A stretch of DNA of 6,590 nt from Methanobacteriota archaeon (GTDB taxonomy: Archaea; Methanobacteriota; Methanobacteria; Methanobacteriales; Methanobacteriaceae): the NCBI GenBank assembly GCA_023430285.1, contig JAEZAV010000117.1:1-6590 (forward strand), read 5' to 3'. Below the pieces are notes generated by a model. That model saw nothing but the letters and a program-made list of their open reading frames with translations. It was not told the DNA's origin and searched no databases. Of the stretch, positions 4,700 to 6,590 are shown piece by piece. Each line of letters starts with the position of its first letter. Position 1 is the stretch's first letter. Made by a program: the position numbers and the translations under genes.

Positions 4700-5389
4700 A
4701 TGAGTGAATTTATTATCAATGCCGAGAACCAACCCCCAAGGGAAGTTAATCGTGACATTAAAAAAGCTGCAGTTGATTACGACAGGATTGTCGTTAAAAA
4801 TCCTAATGCAATGCACTACATTGCAGCTGGATTGATCGAACCTGTTGAAATTGTTATCGATGGATCAGCAGGTTACTTTGCAGGAACAATGGTTGACGGC
4901 GCCAAAATACATATAACCGAAAATGCAGGATGGTTCCCTGGCGACAACATGACCTCTGGTGAAGTCCTAATTGATGGATCAGCAGGAGATGGAGTAGGAC
5001 AAGGTATATACGGCGGAACCGTTGCTGTTAAAAGAGACGTAGGTTCAAGAACTGGTGAAATAATGAAGGGAGGCACCATAATAGTTGGTGGAAATTCTGG
5101 ATTTATGACAGGGCTGTTCATGATGGGTGGACGCATCATTATACTTGGAGACGTCTCTGAAGACGCTGGTGAATCTATTATCAGGGGAGCAATATACGTT
5201 CGCGGAAATGTTGAGAGCCTTGGTAAAAATGCTAAAATAGATAAACTGAACAACGATGATCTAAAAGAACTCAAGGAAGTTCTGCCAGAGTACGGGTTCG
5301 ATTTATCTGAAGAGGATTATGGATCATTCAAGAAAATTGTACCAAGATCTAACAGACCATTCTACGGCAAAGAATCTGAGGAGGGATGA
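4700..5389 (+). CDS. Archaeal glutamate synthase, GXGXG beta-helix subunit
   Basis: This 229-residue protein matches the C-terminal structural domain of bacterial GltB, here a stand-alone subunit. In glutamate synthase this right-handed beta-helix holds the catalytic domains together; it is not itself catalytic. From about residue 52 to 180 there are six to seven coils of 19 residues, each with the G-x-x-G-x-x-x-G spacing, for example GSAGYFAGTMVDG, NAGWFPGDNMTSG and GSAGDGVGQGIYGG. The same fold occurs in FwdC/FmdC of formylmethanofuran dehydrogenase, but the glutaminase and FMN-subunit neighbours point to glutamate synthase. A 14-bp DNA repeat (4859-4872 and 4973-4986, two coils apart) encodes the DGSAG motif twice. 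The gene lies 36 bp after the glutaminase gene, and its stop is 3 bp before the FrhB-like start. Confidence 0.88.
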   Translation: MSEFIINAENQPPREVNRDIKKAAVDYDRIVVKNPNAMHYIAAGLIEPVEIVIDGSAGYFAGTMVDGAKIHITENAGWFPGDNMTSGEVLIDGSAGDGVGQGIYGGTVAVKRDVGSRTGEIMKGGTIIVGGNSGFMTGLFMMGGRIIILGDVSEDAGESIIRGAIYVRGNVESLGKNAKIDKLNNDDLKELKEVLPEYGFDLSEEDYGSFKKIVPRSNRPFYGKESEEG

Positions 5390-5392
5390 ACT

Positions 5393-6496
5393 ATGGAAAA
5401 CAGTAGCAAAGACAAAGTCGCAGTTGTTGGAACTCCCTGCCACATGGTGGCTGCAAGCAAACTCGAAAAGTTTTCAGATGTACTTGGAAATTCACCAATC
5501 GATATTAAAATCGGACTTTTCTGCATGGAAAACTTTTCATACAGTTCAATAAAGAAGCTCTTGGATGAAAACAACATAGACATGAACGATATCCAAGAAT
5601 GTCGGGTAGAAAAAAATTACATGTGGTTCTACCTAAACGAAGATAAAATTTTCAAAGTACCCCTTAGCAAAGCTAAATCATGCATACGAAAAAACTGCAA
5701 CATCTGTATGGATTTCACATCAGAATTGTCAGACATTTCAGTGGGATCTGTGGGATCTGAAGAAGGATGGTCCACCGTTATTGTAAGGAGCGACAAAGGA
5801 TTACAATTCCTCAAAGATGCTGAAAAGGACAGTTACATAGAAACTAAAGCCATCGATGAAAAAGGGTTAAAGCTGGTTGAAAATCTTTCCAACAAAAAAA
5901 TGAAAGAAAACATAGGGGAAATTCACAGGCGAGAACTTGTTGGAAGACCAGTTATATACAGAAGGCAGATGCCACTCAGGGAATTCTACGAAGAAATAGA
6001 AAACTGTCAATTCAGCGATCTCAAGGGAGATGTGATAGACATAGGTGCATGTGTACTCTGCGGGGCCTGTGACTATGTTTGTCCAGAAGGAATCATAAAG
6101 ATCGACGACAGAAAACCTCAAGTAACTGGAAAGTGCCCGGAAGGATGTAACTTGTGTTACATGGCATGTCCAAGAACTTACATTCCTGACGATATTATGA
6201 CCACAGACACCGATAAAAAACCACTCGGAGACTATTTGAAAATAGTTTCAGCCAAGGCCCCGATGTTAAATGGTCAGGATGGAGGTGTTGCTACAGCACT
6301 TTTAAACTACGCATTAGCTAAGAAAGTCGTGGACGATGTGGTTGTAGTGGATAAAAACTCCAAAGAACCATGGAAACCAGAACCTAAATTAACTAATAAC
6401 GTAGCAGATGTTCTGAAAGCTGCTGGAACCAAATATTCAGCATGCACAATTTTCACACCACTAAAAGATTTAAATAAGGGAAAGGGAGGAATCTAA
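5393..6496 (+). CDS. FrhB/FdhB-type F420 (de)hydrogenase beta-subunit homologue with permuted domain order
   Basis: This 367-residue iron-sulfur flavoprotein probably passes electrons between F420 and the glutamate synthase FMN subunit. Residues about 8-185 match the C-terminal domain of FrhB: VAVVGTPCH (9-17), GLFCMENF (41-48), Cys97-x4-Cys102-x2-Cys105, ELSDISVGSVGS (111-122), GWSTVIVR (125-132). A ferredoxin module follows: Cys220-x2-Cys223-x2-Cys226-x3-Cys230 and Cys248-x3-Cys252-x2-Cys255-x3-Cys259, ligands for two [4Fe-4S] clusters. The end of the chain (about 279-348) matches the FrhB N-terminal domain: DYLKIVSAKAP, QDGGVATALLNYAL, EPWKPEP, AAGTKY. In canonical relatives the order is ferredoxin, N domain, C domain, so this is a circular permutation. 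SD AGGAGG (5380-5385) lies 7 nt before ATG. F420 as electron donor is inferred from the family; no activity can be read directly. Confidence 0.88.
   Translation: MENSSKDKVAVVGTPCHMVAASKLEKFSDVLGNSPIDIKIGLFCMENFSYSSIKKLLDENNIDMNDIQECRVEKNYMWFYLNEDKIFKVPLSKAKSCIRKNCNICMDFTSELSDISVGSVGSEEGWSTVIVRSDKGLQFLKDAEKDSYIETKAIDEKGLKLVENLSNKKMKENIGEIHRRELVGRPVIYRRQMPLREFYEEIENCQFSDLKGDVIDIGACVLCGACDYVCPEGIIKIDDRKPQVTGKCPEGCNLCYMACPRTYIPDDIMTTDTDKKPLGDYLKIVSAKAPMLNGQDGGVATALLNYALAKKVVDDVVVVDKNSKEPWKPEPKLTNNVADVLKAAGTKYSACTIFTPLKDLNKGKGGI
6484..6489 (+). promoter_or_regulatory. Shine-Dalgarno for the FMN subunit gene
   Basis: GGGAGG lies 8 nt before TTG 6498, inside the last codons of the FrhB-like gene. 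It supports a TTG start there and close coupling of the two genes. Confidence 0.65.
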
Positions 6497-6497
6497 A

Positions 6498-6590
6498 TTG
6501 CCATTTAAAGTTGAAAGGGATCATCATCTCTGTAAAAGAGACTTCCACAGACCAGGATGCTGCTGGTACATGTGCGACAACAGGGACGAA
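6498..6590 (+). CDS. Archaeal glutamate synthase, ferredoxin/FMN-binding subunit, N-terminal fragment (runs off the window)
   Basis: Only the first 31 codons are present, starting at TTG one base after the upstream stop codon. The peptide begins MPFKVERDHHLCKRDF and continues with PGCCWYMCDNRDE, giving Cys12, Cys21, Cys22 and Cys26. This cysteine-rich start is, from memory, characteristic of the archaeal-type glutamate synthase large subunit, which continues with a ferredoxin domain and the FMN-binding barrel that converts 2-oxoglutarate and ammonia to glutamate. Those domains lie outside the window, so the call depends on the N-terminus and on the glutaminase, GXGXG and FrhB-like genes before it. 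Confidence 0.75.
   Translation, partial: MPFKVERDHHLCKRDFHRPGCCWYMCDNRDE

Noticed and set aside
4873..5274. 133-codon minus-strand frame opposite the GXGXG gene
   Set aside because: It arises from the regular Gly-rich repeats of the beta-helix subunit read backwards (Pro/Ser-rich), with no supporting start signals.
5319..5552. 77-codon plus-strand frame spanning the GXGXG/FrhB-like junction
   Set aside because: It overlaps two well-supported genes in another frame and has no SD or family features.
5393..6496. Frameshift, chimeric assembly or two truncated genes as the reason for the FrhB domain order
   Set aside because: The frame is continuous, the SD and spacing at both ends are normal, and each domain appears once and essentially complete. 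An assembly join at a domain linker cannot be wholly excluded without reads.
1..6590. CRISPR arrays, insertion sequences, tRNA or rRNA genes
   Set aside because: No regularly spaced repeats, transposase motifs, terminal inverted repeats or RNA gene signatures are seen on either strand.

Overview
The window looks like the chromosome of a low-GC methanogenic archaeon, most likely a member of the Methanobacteriales (Methanobacterium-like). The evidence is archaeal TATA boxes (TTTATATA), GGTGAT-type Shine-Dalgarno (SD) sites, frequent GTG/TTG starts, a split archaeal-type glutamate synthase with an F420-dehydrogenase-type (FrhB) subunit, and a methanogen-type malate dehydrogenase. The order dehydrogenase - HEAT-repeat protein - mdh - pdxT - glt genes resembles, from memory, the MTH184-MTH194 region of Methanothermobacter. 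I could not run a search to confirm this.

Layout. Positions 1-452 (minus) hold the N-terminal 150 residues of an isocitrate/isopropylmalate/homoisocitrate dehydrogenase. A 317-bp divergent spacer (453-769) follows. Then come a six-repeat HEAT protein (770-1330, plus) and malate dehydrogenase (1477-2424, plus, TTG start), with a palindromic operator-like element just upstream of mdh. A small minus-strand gene (2568-2804) encodes a membrane-anchored, Asn/Thr-rich surface peptide. It has a strong SD, a consensus TATA box and a terminator-like hairpin. A 378-bp AT-rich divergent promoter region (2805-3182) lies between it and the pdxT-glt operon.

The operon begins with a 30-residue coiled-coil-like reading frame (3094-3186). 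It overlaps pdxT by ATGA. pdxT in turn overlaps the glutaminase subunit of glutamate synthase by 13 bp. The GXGXG subunit, an FrhB-like iron-sulfur flavoprotein and the start of the FMN/ferredoxin glutamate synthase subunit follow at tight spacing. Working model: the glutaminase releases ammonia from glutamine, the FrhB-like protein brings in electrons (probably from reduced F420), and the downstream FMN subunit makes glutamate from 2-oxoglutarate. mdh, on the reductive branch towards 2-oxoglutarate, fits the same nitrogen/carbon theme.

The most striking observation is in the FrhB-like protein (5393-6496). Its domains run FrhB C-terminal domain, 2x[4Fe-4S] ferredoxin, FrhB N-terminal domain. 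Canonical relatives run ferredoxin, N domain, C domain. This is a circular permutation with new termini exactly at the N-C domain linker, in one unbroken frame.
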